Shown here: positions 1 to 8,079 of the stretch, one piece after another | Layout of the letters: each line of letters starts with the position of its first letter | Numbering within the stretch: position 1 is the first letter of the stretch | Assembly (NCBI GenBank): GCA_051744605.1 | Contig: JBNJDE010000009.1 | Coordinates: 1 to 33,148, forward strand | Source: Halanaeroarchaeum sp051744605 | GTDB lineage: Archaea; Halobacteriota; Halobacteria; Halobacteriales; Halobacteriaceae | DNA length: 33,148 bases | Direction: 5' to 3' | Notes under the pieces: generated by a model | What the model was told of the DNA's origin: nothing | What the model saw: the letters and a program-made list of their open reading frames with translations, nothing else | The model's database searches: none | Program-made: the position numbers and the translations under genes

Positions 1-48
1 AAACTCGACGAGATGAAGATCGATTCGGTACCGACCGAAGCCGAGTAA
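1..48 (+). CDS. C-terminal tail of an unidentified protein (partial)
   Basis: An open frame enters from the left edge and ends at TAA (46-48), giving the last 15 residues, which finish in PTEAE. The third codon positions are G/C-rich as in the neighbours. The stop lies directly against the stop of the convergent gene on the other strand (TAA followed by TTA, with no bases between). The fragment is too short to identify. It could be a chance open frame, but the abutting stops fit the tight convergent spacing seen elsewhere in this window. Confidence 0.45.
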   Translation, partial: KLDEMKIDSVPTEAE

Positions 49-2421
49 TTACAGTTCGGGAACGGTCAGGTGGAACGCGTCTCGGCGGTCCTCGACCAGA
101 CAGAGGTGATAGCCGTTCTTTCTCGATACCTTCACGTAGCTCTGTCTGTCGCTGCGACTGAAGAACCCGCCCGCACTGGCGGCCGCCTGTGCGCGTTCGA
201 GTGCCCCTGGTTCGAAGTAACTCGCCGTCACGTAGAACGCACCGGCGAGGGATTCGACGGTCTCACCCAGGTCCGTCGCCCCCGAGACCAGACGGTCCAT
301 CGACTCCTCCGGGACGGGATCGCGCGAATCGTTCATGTCGGCGACGACGAGCGGTTCGCCCATCCGGTCGCGGATGACGACGTCGAAGGCGTGTGTGGCG
401 GTCTCGCCGGACTCCGATTCGACGTCCACGGTACCGCCGAACTCGACGCGGTCGAACGCCGAAATTGCGTCGTAGACGTCCTGCAGGCCCGCGGTCGCCC
501 CCGAATCGACCAGTTCGTAGGGTAGTTCCCGAACCAGCCAATCGACGAAACGGTATCGACTCGAATCGTGGAGGAACTGCTCGAAGGCCGTCCCCTCGAC
601 GGTCGTCTCTTCCGCGTCGAACTGCGTGTGATGGTCGAGTCGGAGGTTCTCGTTTACCGCCTCGGGATCGACCGACGAATCCGCCAGCGAATCGAGTGTC
701 GCCTTGCCCTTGGAGTCGTATCTGACGAACAGATTCGTTCCAGCCAGTGCCTCGTCCGGGACGATATCGGTGCCACTGGGCACAGGTGCCGCCGATCCCT
801 CTTGCTCGGCGGACTCGAGTTTCGACTCGAGCGTCTCGAGACGATCTTGGAGTTCAGCGCGTTCTTCCCGAAGTTCGGCCACCGACGCGTCGAGTTCCTT
901 CCGTTCCGACTCCGCCGCTGACAGCTCGGATTCCAGCGACTCGATGCGACGGTCGCGCTTCTCGACGGCAGCTTCGAGTTTCTCGAGTTGGGCCGGATTC
1001 GCTTCGTTCGATGGCGCCGACTCACCGGCGGTCGGGGACGGATCCGGTGACCGGGTCCGTGTGGAGTCGTCGCTTTTCGTCTCGGAACGCCCGCCCGCTG
1101 GAGCGCGAGCCGTCGGCGACGACCCCGCCTTTGCCGCTCGACGACCACTCGTCTCCTCGTCTTCAGTCTGGGTCGTGGCGCTCTCTTCGGGGTCCAGGGC
1201 CGGAATCGATTTCGTCTTCCGCCACTGGGCCTCCTCCCGGAAGAGGTTCTGGTTCGTCTCTTCCTCGCGCTCCGATCGATCCTTTGTGGCCCACTCTTTC
1301 ACCGCGCGTTCGTGATCCGTCATCGATTCGGAATCCGCCGATTCGACCCCATCTTCCTGAGATTCCTGTGCTGGGGGCCCCGACGATTCGGGATCGGCAG
1401 CCGTGGATTCGATCCGATCGGTTCGTGTCGACTGCACTCCCTCACGTGTGGTCTCGTCGGACGGTTCGTCCGAATCCACGGACTCGATGTCCACGGTCGA
1501 TTGGGCAGTGTCCGCCGTTTCCGCGTCCACGGCCGATTGCCCAGCGTCCGCCGTCTCCGCGTCCGCGGTCGATTGCCCAGCGTCCGCCGTCTCCGTGTCC
1601 ACGGCCGATTCATCGGAACCCGATTCGGCGGGCGGATTCTCGTCGGGTTCCGCCGCCTTCGCGGGTCCGTCGTCGGCTGGTTCCGCCTCCTCGACCGTCA
1701 CCGGGCTCCGCGACGGCTCCGCCCGTTCGTCCTGTGTCGCTTTGGAGTCCGCGTTCTCGGTATCGACGTCTTCAGTCTCCGGGCCCTCCTCCGGTTCGTC
1801 CGACGGCGTGGACGCGGCGGCAGTACCAGCACGTCCGGTGTCGGCGACGCCGGTCGTGGCCGACGAGGACTCGGCGTCCGGGAGGGCGGGGAGTTCGGTG
1901 ATGGTCATCGAAACCTTCCGCACCTCGAAGACCCCGACTTCGTCGTTCGCCATCTCGAACGCCTCGTCCCCGACCTCGAGACGTTCGCTCTGCCCGATGA
2001 ACGCGGTGCTCATCGACTTCCCTCCGTAATAGGTGACGTAGTAATCCCCGCTCAGGACGTTCTCGGAGAGTTCGAGATAGCCGGTGAAGTTCGCGTCGCG
2101 AAGCGTCGCGTCTGCAGATTCGATCGACGTGTCGTTGGTGAAGTACTTCGCCTGTGTCTTCCCGCCGCGCTCCTGCATGGTGAACAGGAGCGGCAGTGAC
2201 GGGTCCGGTGCCGTGTAGATGGTCCCAGTCGTCTCTCGAAGGTCCTCGATATCGCCCTGGAAGACGCCGATGACCCGACCGTTCAAGAAGAACACCCAGG
2301 TATCGTCGGCGATGACCGTTCCGGAGAAGTCGTCGTCCGCGAGTTCGTGGAGCTCGCGAACCCCCCCAGAGAACGGTCGAGCGTCCCAGGACTCGACCTG
2401 CTCGACCGTGCGTGATTGCAT
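49..2421 (-). CDS. Large acidic coiled-coil protein, DUF7527-like
   Basis: A 790-residue halobacterial protein of unknown function. Residues about 1-180 form a globular, beta-rich domain beginning MQSRTVEQVESWD. Residues about 185-470 are a low-complexity acidic linker rich in Asp, Glu, Ala, Ser and Thr, with 12-residue repeats around 268-303. Residues about 475-545 are a strong predicted coiled coil (LEKLEAAVEKRDRRIESLES and on). The last roughly 235 residues are a second folded domain. From memory this C-terminal part resembles the halobacterial DUF7527 family; the function is not known to me. There is no signal peptide or membrane segment, so it is probably cytoplasmic. The ATG at 2421 has an A/T box 27 bases upstream, which supports this start. 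Its stop abuts the convergent gene at 1-48. Confidence 0.85.
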   Translation of the reverse strand: MQSRTVEQVESWDARPFSGGVRELHELADDDFSGTVIADDTWVFFLNGRVIGVFQGDIEDLRETTGTIYTAPDPSLPLLFTMQERGGKTQAKYFTNDTSIESADATLRDANFTGYLELSENVLSGDYYVTYYGGKSMSTAFIGQSERLEVGDEAFEMANDEVGVFEVRKVSMTITELPALPDAESSSATTGVADTGRAGTAAASTPSDEPEEGPETEDVDTENADSKATQDERAEPSRSPVTVEEAEPADDGPAKAAEPDENPPAESGSDESAVDTETADAGQSTADAETADAGQSAVDAETADTAQSTVDIESVDSDEPSDETTREGVQSTRTDRIESTAADPESSGPPAQESQEDGVESADSESMTDHERAVKEWATKDRSEREEETNQNLFREEAQWRKTKSIPALDPEESATTQTEDEETSGRRAAKAGSSPTARAPAGGRSETKSDDSTRTRSPDPSPTAGESAPSNEANPAQLEKLEAAVEKRDRRIESLESELSAAESERKELDASVAELREERAELQDRLETLESKLESAEQEGSAAPVPSGTDIVPDEALAGTNLFVRYDSKGKATLDSLADSSVDPEAVNENLRLDHHTQFDAEETTVEGTAFEQFLHDSSRYRFVDWLVRELPYELVDSGATAGLQDVYDAISAFDRVEFGGTVDVESESGETATHAFDVVIRDRMGEPLVVADMNDSRDPVPEESMDRLVSGATDLGETVESLAGAFYVTASYFEPGALERAQAAASAGGFFSRSDRQSYVKVSRKNGYHLCLVEDRRDAFHLTVPEL
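1511..1618. repeat. Three 36-bp in-frame tandem repeats
   Basis: Units at 1511-1546, 1547-1582 and 1583-1618 begin TCCGCCGT(T/C)TCCG and differ at only a few bases, except that the third diverges at its end. On the minus strand each encodes a 12-residue unit containing the core ETADAGQ or a variant, inside the acidic linker of the large coiled-coil protein. A partial, more diverged unit lies just before it (about 1490-1510). The number of units probably varies by slippage between strains; that is inference. Confidence 0.8.
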
Positions 2422-2444
2422 ACGCGACCGAACGTCAGTTGTCC

Positions 2445-2452
2445 GTAAAAGA
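2445..2452 (-). promoter_or_regulatory. TATA-like box of the DUF7527-like gene
   Basis: On the minus strand the sequence reads TCTTTTAC, centred 27 bases before the ATG at 2421. This is the spacing expected for a leaderless haloarchaeal transcript. The rest of 2422-2529 holds nothing I can identify. Confidence 0.55.
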
Positions 2453-2529
2453 CTTTCCGGGCGCCGTCTGACAGGCGACCGTCGAGCGGCGTCTCGGCAT
2501 CGCGACTCGGTCCGATCGCGAGGAGGACC

Positions 2530-2808
2530 CTACAGCTTCTGTGACGCGTCGTCGGCGAGTTCCGACATTCGCTTGCTGATGCGGCCCGCACTCGAGAACT
2601 CGTCTTCGCTCATCGCCGCCGCGATGGCGTTGCCGAGCACGAAGACGGCGTGTTTGTGTTCGCTCTTCGATTTGTGGACGTGGCTCGGGTCGACGTCTAG
2701 CTGTTCGTACGAATCGAAATCCGACTCCGAGATGTGATCGAACTCGAGGAACTGGTCTCTGATTGAAACCATCTCCTCGTGCAGGTCGAGGAGTTCGTCC
2801 TTGTGCAT
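2530..2808 (-). CDS. UPF0058 family protein
   Basis: A 92-residue protein starting MHKDELLDLHEEM. It matches my memory of the UPF0058 family (PF01893), small all-helical proteins common in haloarchaea and methanogens with no established function. The sequence is mostly helical, with a conserved-looking centre (SKSEHKHAVFVLGNAIAAAM) and an acidic surface. Length is typical for the family. It has no membrane segment and is probably cytosolic. A GTTTAAG box about 30 bases upstream of the ATG supports this start, so it looks like a single-gene transcript. Confidence 0.88.
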   Translation of the reverse strand: MHKDELLDLHEEMVSIRDQFLEFDHISESDFDSYEQLDVDPSHVHKSKSEHKHAVFVLGNAIAAAMSEDEFSSAGRISKRMSELADDASQKL

Positions 2809-3004
2809 GTTGGGTATCCGTAGGGAACATCGAGGTTTAAGTGTTGTCCGCCAGAACCTCGCACGCGACCGGCTCGCACCGCTCCAGCGGTGTGCAGTTC
2901 CGACTGGGACACGAGACCGAGACGTCCTGCATCGGAGACGGAGAAGGGGCCGGTGTAACGGACCGCGAGCGAGGAAAACCGGTCGAATACGGCGAACGAA
3001 CGCC
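2809..3004. other. Intergenic spacer without a recognised gene
   Basis: This stretch of about 195 bases holds the promoter of the UPF0058 gene at its left end and otherwise shows no ORF with convincing start, promoter spacing and codon bias on either strand. I see no tRNA-like or repeat structure in it. Confidence 0.5.
2835..2841 (-). promoter_or_regulatory. TATA-like box of the UPF0058 gene
   Basis: The plus strand reads GTTTAAG here, so the minus strand reads CTTAAAC, about 30 bases before the ATG at 2808. The spacing fits a leaderless or nearly leaderless transcript. Confidence 0.6.
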
Positions 3005-3214
3005 TCAGAAGACGTATTCGTCGTCGTGTCCCATCATACCCTCGTCTTCGAGGGAACCGTCCTCGTCGACGGGGCCACTCGTCTTGTAGGCACGGATACC
3101 GGCCGACAGCAACTGTTCGACGGCCTCCTCCTGGCTGACGAACTCTCCTTGTTCGACGAACTGGGCAATCTGCATCTCGATGTGGTCGGGGATGTTGACT
3201 TCCACCGTGGGCAT
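3005..3214 (-). CDS. Small ribbon-helix-helix-like protein (DUF7120-like)
   Basis: A 69-residue protein. Residues 1-45 (MPTVEVNIPDHIEMQIAQFV and on, through EEAVEQLLSAGI) have the strand-helix-helix pattern of CopG/Arc-type ribbon-helix-helix DNA-binding proteins: a short strand with alternating hydrophobics, then two amphipathic helices. The C-terminal tail is acidic and ends in MMGHDDEYVF, which I recall as a signature of the halobacterial DUF7120 family. A role as a dimeric transcription factor is inferred. No toxin partner lies beside it, so an antitoxin role is not supported. It is transcribed away from the molybdopterin enzyme gene that follows. Confidence 0.8.
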   Translation of the reverse strand: MPTVEVNIPDHIEMQIAQFVEQGEFVSQEEAVEQLLSAGIRAYKTSGPVDEDGSLEDEGMMGHDDEYVF

Positions 3215-3242
3215 TTAACGGTCGGGGGTTCGCCCCCTCCCT

Positions 3243-3250
3243 TCTTAAGC
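3243..3250 (-). promoter_or_regulatory. TATA-like box of the DUF7120-like gene
   Basis: The minus strand reads GCTTAAGA, centred about 33 bases before the ATG at 3214. This implies a leader of only a few bases. Confidence 0.5.
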
Positions 3251-3382
3251 CTGACGGGGTGAAATATCGGCTTCGAGAACCACAGCCGACCTGTGGAGAG
3301 ATTTTGTTCGTCCAAGAACAGCTGTTGATTAACGCACGTGAGAATCGTCAGCCGGAAGTGGTTCGCGACGTACCCCAGGAAC

Positions 3383-3979
3383 ATGACCGTTCGGGACGTA
3401 ACGGACCTCTACACGGAGTTCGGCGACGAACGGCTGCCGCCAGGACAACGGCGCAACGAGAATTTTCCGATCTTCTCGATGCGTGGGACGCCGTCGGTCG
3501 ACGAGGAGTCCTGGCAGTTCGAGGTCTGGGGTGCCGTCGACGACGAACTGACACTCTCCCTGGAGGCGTTCAGGGCGCTCCCCAGCGAGTCCCAGCGCCA
3601 GGACGTTCACTGCGTCACCGGCTGGAGCAAATTCGACTGCGTCTTCACCGGCGTCCCCTTCACCGAACTCGCCGACCGAGTCGGCGTCCACGACGAGGCG
3701 GTTCACGTCCTGTTCCACGCACGCGACGGGTACACGACGGATCTCCCGCTCGCGGACTGTCTTCGGGACGAGGTGCTGTTCGCCTGGAACTACGACGGCG
3801 AACCGCTGGAACCGGCCCACGGAGGGCCACTCCGGGTCGTCACCCCGCACAAGTACGCGTACAAAGGCGCGAAGTGGGTCACCGGGGTCGAGTTCCTGAC
3901 CGAACCACGTCGTGGGTACTGGGAGAAGCGCGGCTACTCGGTGACCGCCGACCCCTGGGGCGAAGACCGATACAGTTAG
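3383..3979 (+). CDS. Sulfite oxidase-like molybdopterin-dependent oxidoreductase
   Basis: A 198-residue protein made of the oxidoreductase molybdopterin-binding domain (PF00174; sulfite oxidase/YedY fold). Cys77, in the context VHCVTGWSKFDC, is the expected molybdenum ligand. GVPFTELADRVG, HARDGYTTDLP and PLRVVTPHKYAYKGAKWV are further motifs of the fold. It is much shorter than true sulfite oxidase: no heme domain, no dimerisation domain and no Tat signal, so it appears cytoplasmic and its substrate is unknown. I chose ATG 3383 over the upstream in-frame GTG at 3338 because the family usually begins near the VTDLYTEFGDERLPPGQR segment. A possible promoter is TTGATTAACG at about 3326-3335. 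A second, smaller molybdopterin domain protein is encoded at 31762-32277. Confidence 0.88.
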   Translation: MTVRDVTDLYTEFGDERLPPGQRRNENFPIFSMRGTPSVDEESWQFEVWGAVDDELTLSLEAFRALPSESQRQDVHCVTGWSKFDCVFTGVPFTELADRVGVHDEAVHVLFHARDGYTTDLPLADCLRDEVLFAWNYDGEPLEPAHGGPLRVVTPHKYAYKGAKWVTGVEFLTEPRRGYWEKRGYSVTADPWGEDRYS

Positions 3980-3987
3980 CGTAAAGG
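3979..3987 (+). promoter_or_regulatory. TATA-like box of menF
   Basis: GCGTAAAGG is centred about 28 bases before the menF ATG at 4012 and begins at the last base of the preceding gene's TAG stop. It is the only A/T-rich element in the 32-base gap, so it probably starts the men transcript. Confidence 0.5.
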
Positions 3988-4011
3988 CGCCGCTCCCCTT
4001 CCGGTGAACTA

Positions 4012-5379
4012 ATGGCATCGCGCGACGGGCAGGAAACGACGCAGACGGCGGCCCGACTCGTCAGTCGGTCGGTGTCCATCCCGCCGACGCCGCTCCGTGA
4101 CGTCCTTCGGATGGACCGACCGATACACGCAGCCTGGACCGCTCCGGGCGAACGGACCCTCGTCGCCAGCGGCGCAGCGACGACGGTGGCGACGGACGGG
4201 TCGGACCGATTCGCGACGATACGCGATCGAGGAGCGAAGGCTTTCGGCGCACTCGACACCGCAGACGTCACACGGGAGGCCCGGCCGCGGTTCATCGGTG
4301 GATTCGCCTTCCACGATCGACACGACCGGGTCGCACCCTGGCAGGAGTTCCCCGGCGCGTGGTTCGTCCTCCCGAAGGTCCAGGTCGTCCTCGGAGACGA
4401 CGGTGGGTGGATCACGGTGACGGCCGATACGAGCGACCGGACGACGGCGGAGTTGGATGCGCTGGCTGACTCGATTCGCGATGCTGTCCTCACGGCAGGA
4501 CCGGTCGGGGCTGCACCCGGGATCGACTCCACTACCAGAGCCACGACCTACGACCAGTGGACCGACCAGCTAGACGGCGCCCTGGCACGGATCGATAGCG
4601 GCGATATCGAGAAGGTGACGCTGGCACAGACCCTCCGTGCCGAGCTCGGCGCTCCGTTCGCACTCGCAGGAACGCTCGAACGCCTCGGCGAGACCTATCC
4701 CGACTGCTTTCGCTTCTCGTTCAGGCCCGAGGCCGACGAGTACCCCACTACGCCACCCGGCGAGGAACCGGCCGCTACGCCCACGTTCTTCGGCGCGTCT
4801 CCAGAGCGTCTCGTGACGAAACAGGGGGACACACTCCTCACGGGCGCGCTCGCGAGTACCGTGGGACGCGGGGAGACGCCGGCAGAAGATGACAGACTGA
4901 CCGCGACACTCCGGTCCGACGAGAAGTTCGACCGCGAACACGAGGTCGTCGTCCAGAGCATCCACGATCAGTTGGAGCCGGTCGCCCGGAACGTCCGTAC
5001 CGGCGAGCGGTCGGTTCGGAAACTCGACTCGGTCCAGCACCTCTACACCCCCGTCGAAGCCACGGCGATAGCCGATCACGTCCTCGACCTCGTCGAGGCA
5101 CTCCACCCAACCCCGGCGGTCGGCGGCCTCCCACCGTCGGAGGCACTGGACACGATCCGTCGTACCGAGGCGTTCGATCGCGGCTGGTACGCCGCACCCG
5201 TCGGGTGGTTCGACGAGTCGGGCGACGGGACGTTCGCGGTCGGCATCCGGTCTGCGGTGGCCGAGGGAACGACGGCGACGCTGTTCGCCGGAAACGGTAT
5301 CGTGGCCGATTCGAACCCACACGCGGAGTGGGACGAAGTACAACTGAAATACGAACCCATCCTGGACGCCTTGCGATGA
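4012..5379 (+). CDS. menF: Isochorismate synthase MenF
   Basis: A 455-residue enzyme that converts chorismate to isochorismate, the entry step of menaquinone synthesis. The C-terminal chorismate-binding domain (about residues 180-455) carries the family motifs: IEKVTLAQ with the general-base Lys201, SPERLVTKQGDTLLTGALAST, DEKFDREHEVVVQ, HPTPAVGGLP, WYAAPVGWFD and AGNGIVADSNPHAEWDEVQ with the Mg-binding glutamates. The N-terminal part is the poorly conserved beta domain usual in this family. Anthranilate and salicylate synthase homologues are less likely because it lies at the head of a complete run of men genes. Its stop overlaps the menD start (ATGA at 5376-5379), indicating translational coupling. 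Confidence 0.94.
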   Translation: MASRDGQETTQTAARLVSRSVSIPPTPLRDVLRMDRPIHAAWTAPGERTLVASGAATTVATDGSDRFATIRDRGAKAFGALDTADVTREARPRFIGGFAFHDRHDRVAPWQEFPGAWFVLPKVQVVLGDDGGWITVTADTSDRTTAELDALADSIRDAVLTAGPVGAAPGIDSTTRATTYDQWTDQLDGALARIDSGDIEKVTLAQTLRAELGAPFALAGTLERLGETYPDCFRFSFRPEADEYPTTPPGEEPAATPTFFGASPERLVTKQGDTLLTGALASTVGRGETPAEDDRLTATLRSDEKFDREHEVVVQSIHDQLEPVARNVRTGERSVRKLDSVQHLYTPVEATAIADHVLDLVEALHPTPAVGGLPPSEALDTIRRTEAFDRGWYAAPVGWFDESGDGTFAVGIRSAVAEGTTATLFAGNGIVADSNPHAEWDEVQLKYEPILDALR

Positions 5380-7133
5380 CGGCGCCGAATCGGAACACGC
5401 TGTGGGCTCGGGCAATCGTCGACGAACTCGCCAAGGGCGGCGTCGGCGCCGTCGTGGTCGCACCGGGCAGCCGGTCGACACCACTGACCGTCGCGGCCGC
5501 CAGAGACGACCGAATCACGGTCTACAACCACCTCGACGAGCGATCGGCGGCCTACTTCGCGCTCGGTCGGGCCAAGCGTACCGGTGACCCGACGCCATTG
5601 ATCTGTACGTCCGGGACGGCCGCGGCGAACTTCCATCCCGCCGTGGTGGAGGGCGACCAGTCCCGGACACCGATGATCCTGCTGACTGCAGACCGACCGC
5701 CAGAGCTCCGTGACTCCGGTGCCAACCAGACCATCGACCAGGTCGGGTTGTACGGCTCGGCAGTCAGAGACCAGCGCGACCTCCCAGAACCCGAACCCGA
5801 CGATCGGAAACTTCGCTCGCTGCGGACCACGGTGAGTCGCGCGCTCGCGACCTCGAAGGGGACGCCTGCCGGTCCCGTCCATCTGAACGTTCCGTTCCGA
5901 AAGCCCCTCGAACCGGTCGCGGTTCCTGGAGACGTTCCAGACTCGTTTGCCGAAGACCAACCGCTGGCCGCAGCGGGGCGAGACGGCCCCTTCGTCAGAC
6001 CGACCGTGGGACGGCCCTCGCTGACGAGGGATGAACTGTCGGCCATCGAGGCGACGCTGGAAAGCGCCGACAGAGGACTGATCGTCGCCGGTCCGGACGA
6101 CACGTACGGGGCATCGGCGTCGGCGATCGCCGATCTCGCGACGGCGAGTGGGTTTCCAGTCTTCGCCGACCCGCTCTCCGGAGTCCGGTACGGTCCCCAC
6201 CGGGACCGGGCGACGATACTCGGTGCCTACGACGGGTTCCTGGACCCCTCCGTGTACGCGAACTGGACCAATCCCGACGTCGTCCTTCGGTTCGGTGCCT
6301 CGCCGACATCGAAGGCTCTCCGGACATTCCTCGCAGAGACGGGTGCACGACAGTTCGTGGTGGACCCCGCTGGAGCGTGGCGAGAGGCGACGTTTACGGC
6401 GTCCGATCTGCTCGTCGCCGACCCGAATCACCTGGCCGAGCGGTTGGCCGGGAGTGTCTCCAGGACGGCAGACCGGGACTGGCACGAGACGCTTCGCGCG
6501 GCGGCAGCACAGCACTGGGAAGCCGTCGAGGAGCGGGCCGTCGACGCCCTGGAAGGACGCTATCTCCAGCAGGTCGTCGCCGACGCCCCCGACCCCGCGA
6601 CCCTCGTCGTCGGGAACAGCATGCCCGTCCGCGACCTCGACCGGTTCGGCCGACCACGGGACGCCGACCTCACCGTCGTCGGCAATCGAGGGGCGAGCGG
6701 CATCGACGGGACGACGAGCACGGCGCTGGGAGCGGGCAGTGCGACCGAGGACCCGCTCGTGTACGTGACGGGCGATCTGACCTATTTCCACGACATGAAC
6801 GGACTGCTCGTGCTCGACCGATTCGACTGCTCCGCGACCATCGTCGTGATCGACAACGACGGTGGTGGCATCTTCCACATGCTTCCCATCGAGGACCACG
6901 ACCCACCGTTCACCGACCAGTTCAAGACGCCCCACGGGATCGACCTTTCGGCGACCGACGACCTCTACGACCTGACGTTCCACGCGGTCGATGGCCTGGC
7001 GTCGTTCGCGTCGACCTATCGCGAATCGCTCGATTCGCCGGGGACCGACGTCATCGCCGTGCGCACCGATGCCGAACGGAGCCACCGCCGGCGAGAGGCC
7101 ATCAAGCGCGACGTCGTTCGGTCCCTCGCCTGA
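5376..7133 (+). CDS. menD: MenD, SEPHCHC synthase
   Basis: A 585-residue thiamine-diphosphate enzyme (2-succinyl-5-enolpyruvyl-6-hydroxy-3-cyclohexene-1-carboxylate synthase) joining isochorismate and 2-oxoglutarate. The pyrimidine domain shows HLDERSAAYFALG with the catalytic Glu55 and ICTSGTAAANFHPAVVEG; GANQTIDQVGLYG follows. The C-terminal pyrophosphate domain has GNSMPVRDLDRF, GNRGASGIDGT and the ThDP/Mg motif GDLTYFHDMNG starting at residue 466 and continuing to IDNDGGGIF. Length is typical. I chose ATG 5376, which overlaps the menF stop by four bases, over a much longer upstream extension of the same frame that would run inside menF. Confidence 0.95.
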   Translation: MTAPNRNTLWARAIVDELAKGGVGAVVVAPGSRSTPLTVAAARDDRITVYNHLDERSAAYFALGRAKRTGDPTPLICTSGTAAANFHPAVVEGDQSRTPMILLTADRPPELRDSGANQTIDQVGLYGSAVRDQRDLPEPEPDDRKLRSLRTTVSRALATSKGTPAGPVHLNVPFRKPLEPVAVPGDVPDSFAEDQPLAAAGRDGPFVRPTVGRPSLTRDELSAIEATLESADRGLIVAGPDDTYGASASAIADLATASGFPVFADPLSGVRYGPHRDRATILGAYDGFLDPSVYANWTNPDVVLRFGASPTSKALRTFLAETGARQFVVDPAGAWREATFTASDLLVADPNHLAERLAGSVSRTADRDWHETLRAAAAQHWEAVEERAVDALEGRYLQQVVADAPDPATLVVGNSMPVRDLDRFGRPRDADLTVVGNRGASGIDGTTSTALGAGSATEDPLVYVTGDLTYFHDMNGLLVLDRFDCSATIVVIDNDGGGIFHMLPIEDHDPPFTDQFKTPHGIDLSATDDLYDLTFHAVDGLASFASTYRESLDSPGTDVIAVRTDAERSHRRREAIKRDVVRSLA

Positions 7134-7149
7134 CCAGGCCCGAGAGGAA

Positions 7150-7158
7150 CATATTTGG
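7150..7158 (+). promoter_or_regulatory. Possible internal promoter before menB
   Basis: CATATTTGG is centred about 29 bases before the menB ATG. The menD-menB gap (49 bases) is the only sizeable gap inside the men cluster, so menB-menA-menC-menE may have a second promoter in addition to read-through from menF. Confidence 0.45.
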
Positions 7159-7182
7159 GGCCGCCGGACCCCATTTTCAGCA

Positions 7183-8079
7183 ATGGTTTCTGCACTCTTC
7201 GACCCGGAACGCTGGGAGACCGTCGACGCGTTCGATTTCCGGGATCTCACCTATCATCGGGCGACAGACGTCGGGGCCGTCCGGATCGCCTTCGACCGCC
7301 CGGAGGTCCGCAACGCCTTCCGTCCGGGGACCGTGGACGAACTCTACACTGCCCTCGACCACGCCAAACGCCAGACAGACGTCGGCGCCGTCATCCTGAC
7401 CGGCAACGGGCCGTCCTCGAAGGATGGGGGCTGGGCCTTCTGCTCGGGGGGCGACCAGACCGTCCGGGGCGATTCCGGCTACGAATACGGTGACGGCGAA
7501 GACGGAGGGGCTGACCCGGGGAAGACCGGTCGCCTCCACATCCTCGAGGTCCAGCGACTCATCCGTCACATCCCGAAACCGGTCATCGCAGCGGTGCCGG
7601 GGTGGGCGGTCGGCGGTGGCCACAGCCTCCACGTCGTGACCGATCTCACCGTCGCGAGTGAGGAGCACGCGAAGTTCCTCCAGACGGACCCAGACGTCGC
7701 GAGTTTCGACGGCGGCTTCGGGTCGGCCTACCTCGCGAAACAGATCGGCCAGAAGAAGGCTCGTGAGGTGTTCTTCCTCGGAAAGACCTACGACGCCGAG
7801 GAGGCAGCGGACATGGGAATGGTCAACGAGGCCGTCCCGCACGAACAAGTAGAGGACGTGGCCCTCGACTGGGCCGCGGAGATCACGTCGAAGAGCCCGA
7901 CGGCCATCCGCATGCTCAAGTACGGCTTCAACCTGACCGACGACGGGATGGTCGGCCAGCAGGTGTTCGCCGGCGAGGCGACTCGCCTCGCGTACATGAC
8001 CGACGAGGCGAAGGAGGGACGCGAGGCGTTCGTCGAAAAGCGGGACCCGGAATTCGACGAGTTCCCCTGGCACTACTAA
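7183..8079 (+). CDS. menB: 1,4-dihydroxy-2-naphthoyl-CoA synthase MenB
   Basis: A 298-residue crotonase-fold enzyme that cyclises o-succinylbenzoyl-CoA to DHNA-CoA. MenB-specific motifs are clear: FCSGGDQTVRG, the oxyanion-hole segment GWAVGGGHSLH, SFDGGFGSAYLA, GQKKAREVFFLG and the C-terminal KRDPEFDEFPWHY. Asp169, in QTDPDV, occupies the position that in E. coli MenB is a Gly beside a bound bicarbonate. As I recall, enzymes with Asp here are the bicarbonate-independent class, so this one probably is too. The start at 7183 fits the family N-terminus (SALFDPERWETVDAFDFRDLTYHR). Its stop overlaps the menA start (TAATG). Confidence 0.96.
   Translation: MVSALFDPERWETVDAFDFRDLTYHRATDVGAVRIAFDRPEVRNAFRPGTVDELYTALDHAKRQTDVGAVILTGNGPSSKDGGWAFCSGGDQTVRGDSGYEYGDGEDGGADPGKTGRLHILEVQRLIRHIPKPVIAAVPGWAVGGGHSLHVVTDLTVASEEHAKFLQTDPDVASFDGGFGSAYLAKQIGQKKAREVFFLGKTYDAEEAADMGMVNEAVPHEQVEDVALDWAAEITSKSPTAIRMLKYGFNLTDDGMVGQQVFAGEATRLAYMTDEAKEGREAFVEKRDPEFDEFPWHY

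Noticed and set aside
1490..1618. CRISPR-like short direct repeats
   Set aside because: The repeats are contiguous, in frame and encode a protein linker; there are no unique spacers and no cas genes.
747..2199. Long plus-strand frames opposite the DUF7527-like gene
   Set aside because: Arg/Ser/Pro-rich or Ser/Ala-rich low-complexity readings of an acidic low-complexity gene, without start or promoter support.
3005..3214. Antitoxin of a toxin-antitoxin pair
   Set aside because: The ribbon-helix-helix pattern fits, but no toxin-sized gene lies next to it on the same strand.
5076..7250. 724-residue open frame on the minus strand
   Set aside because: It lies entirely opposite menF and menD, both with full catalytic motifs. 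Its composition (Arg/Gly/Val-rich, few hydrophobic blocks) is that of a GC-driven shadow frame.
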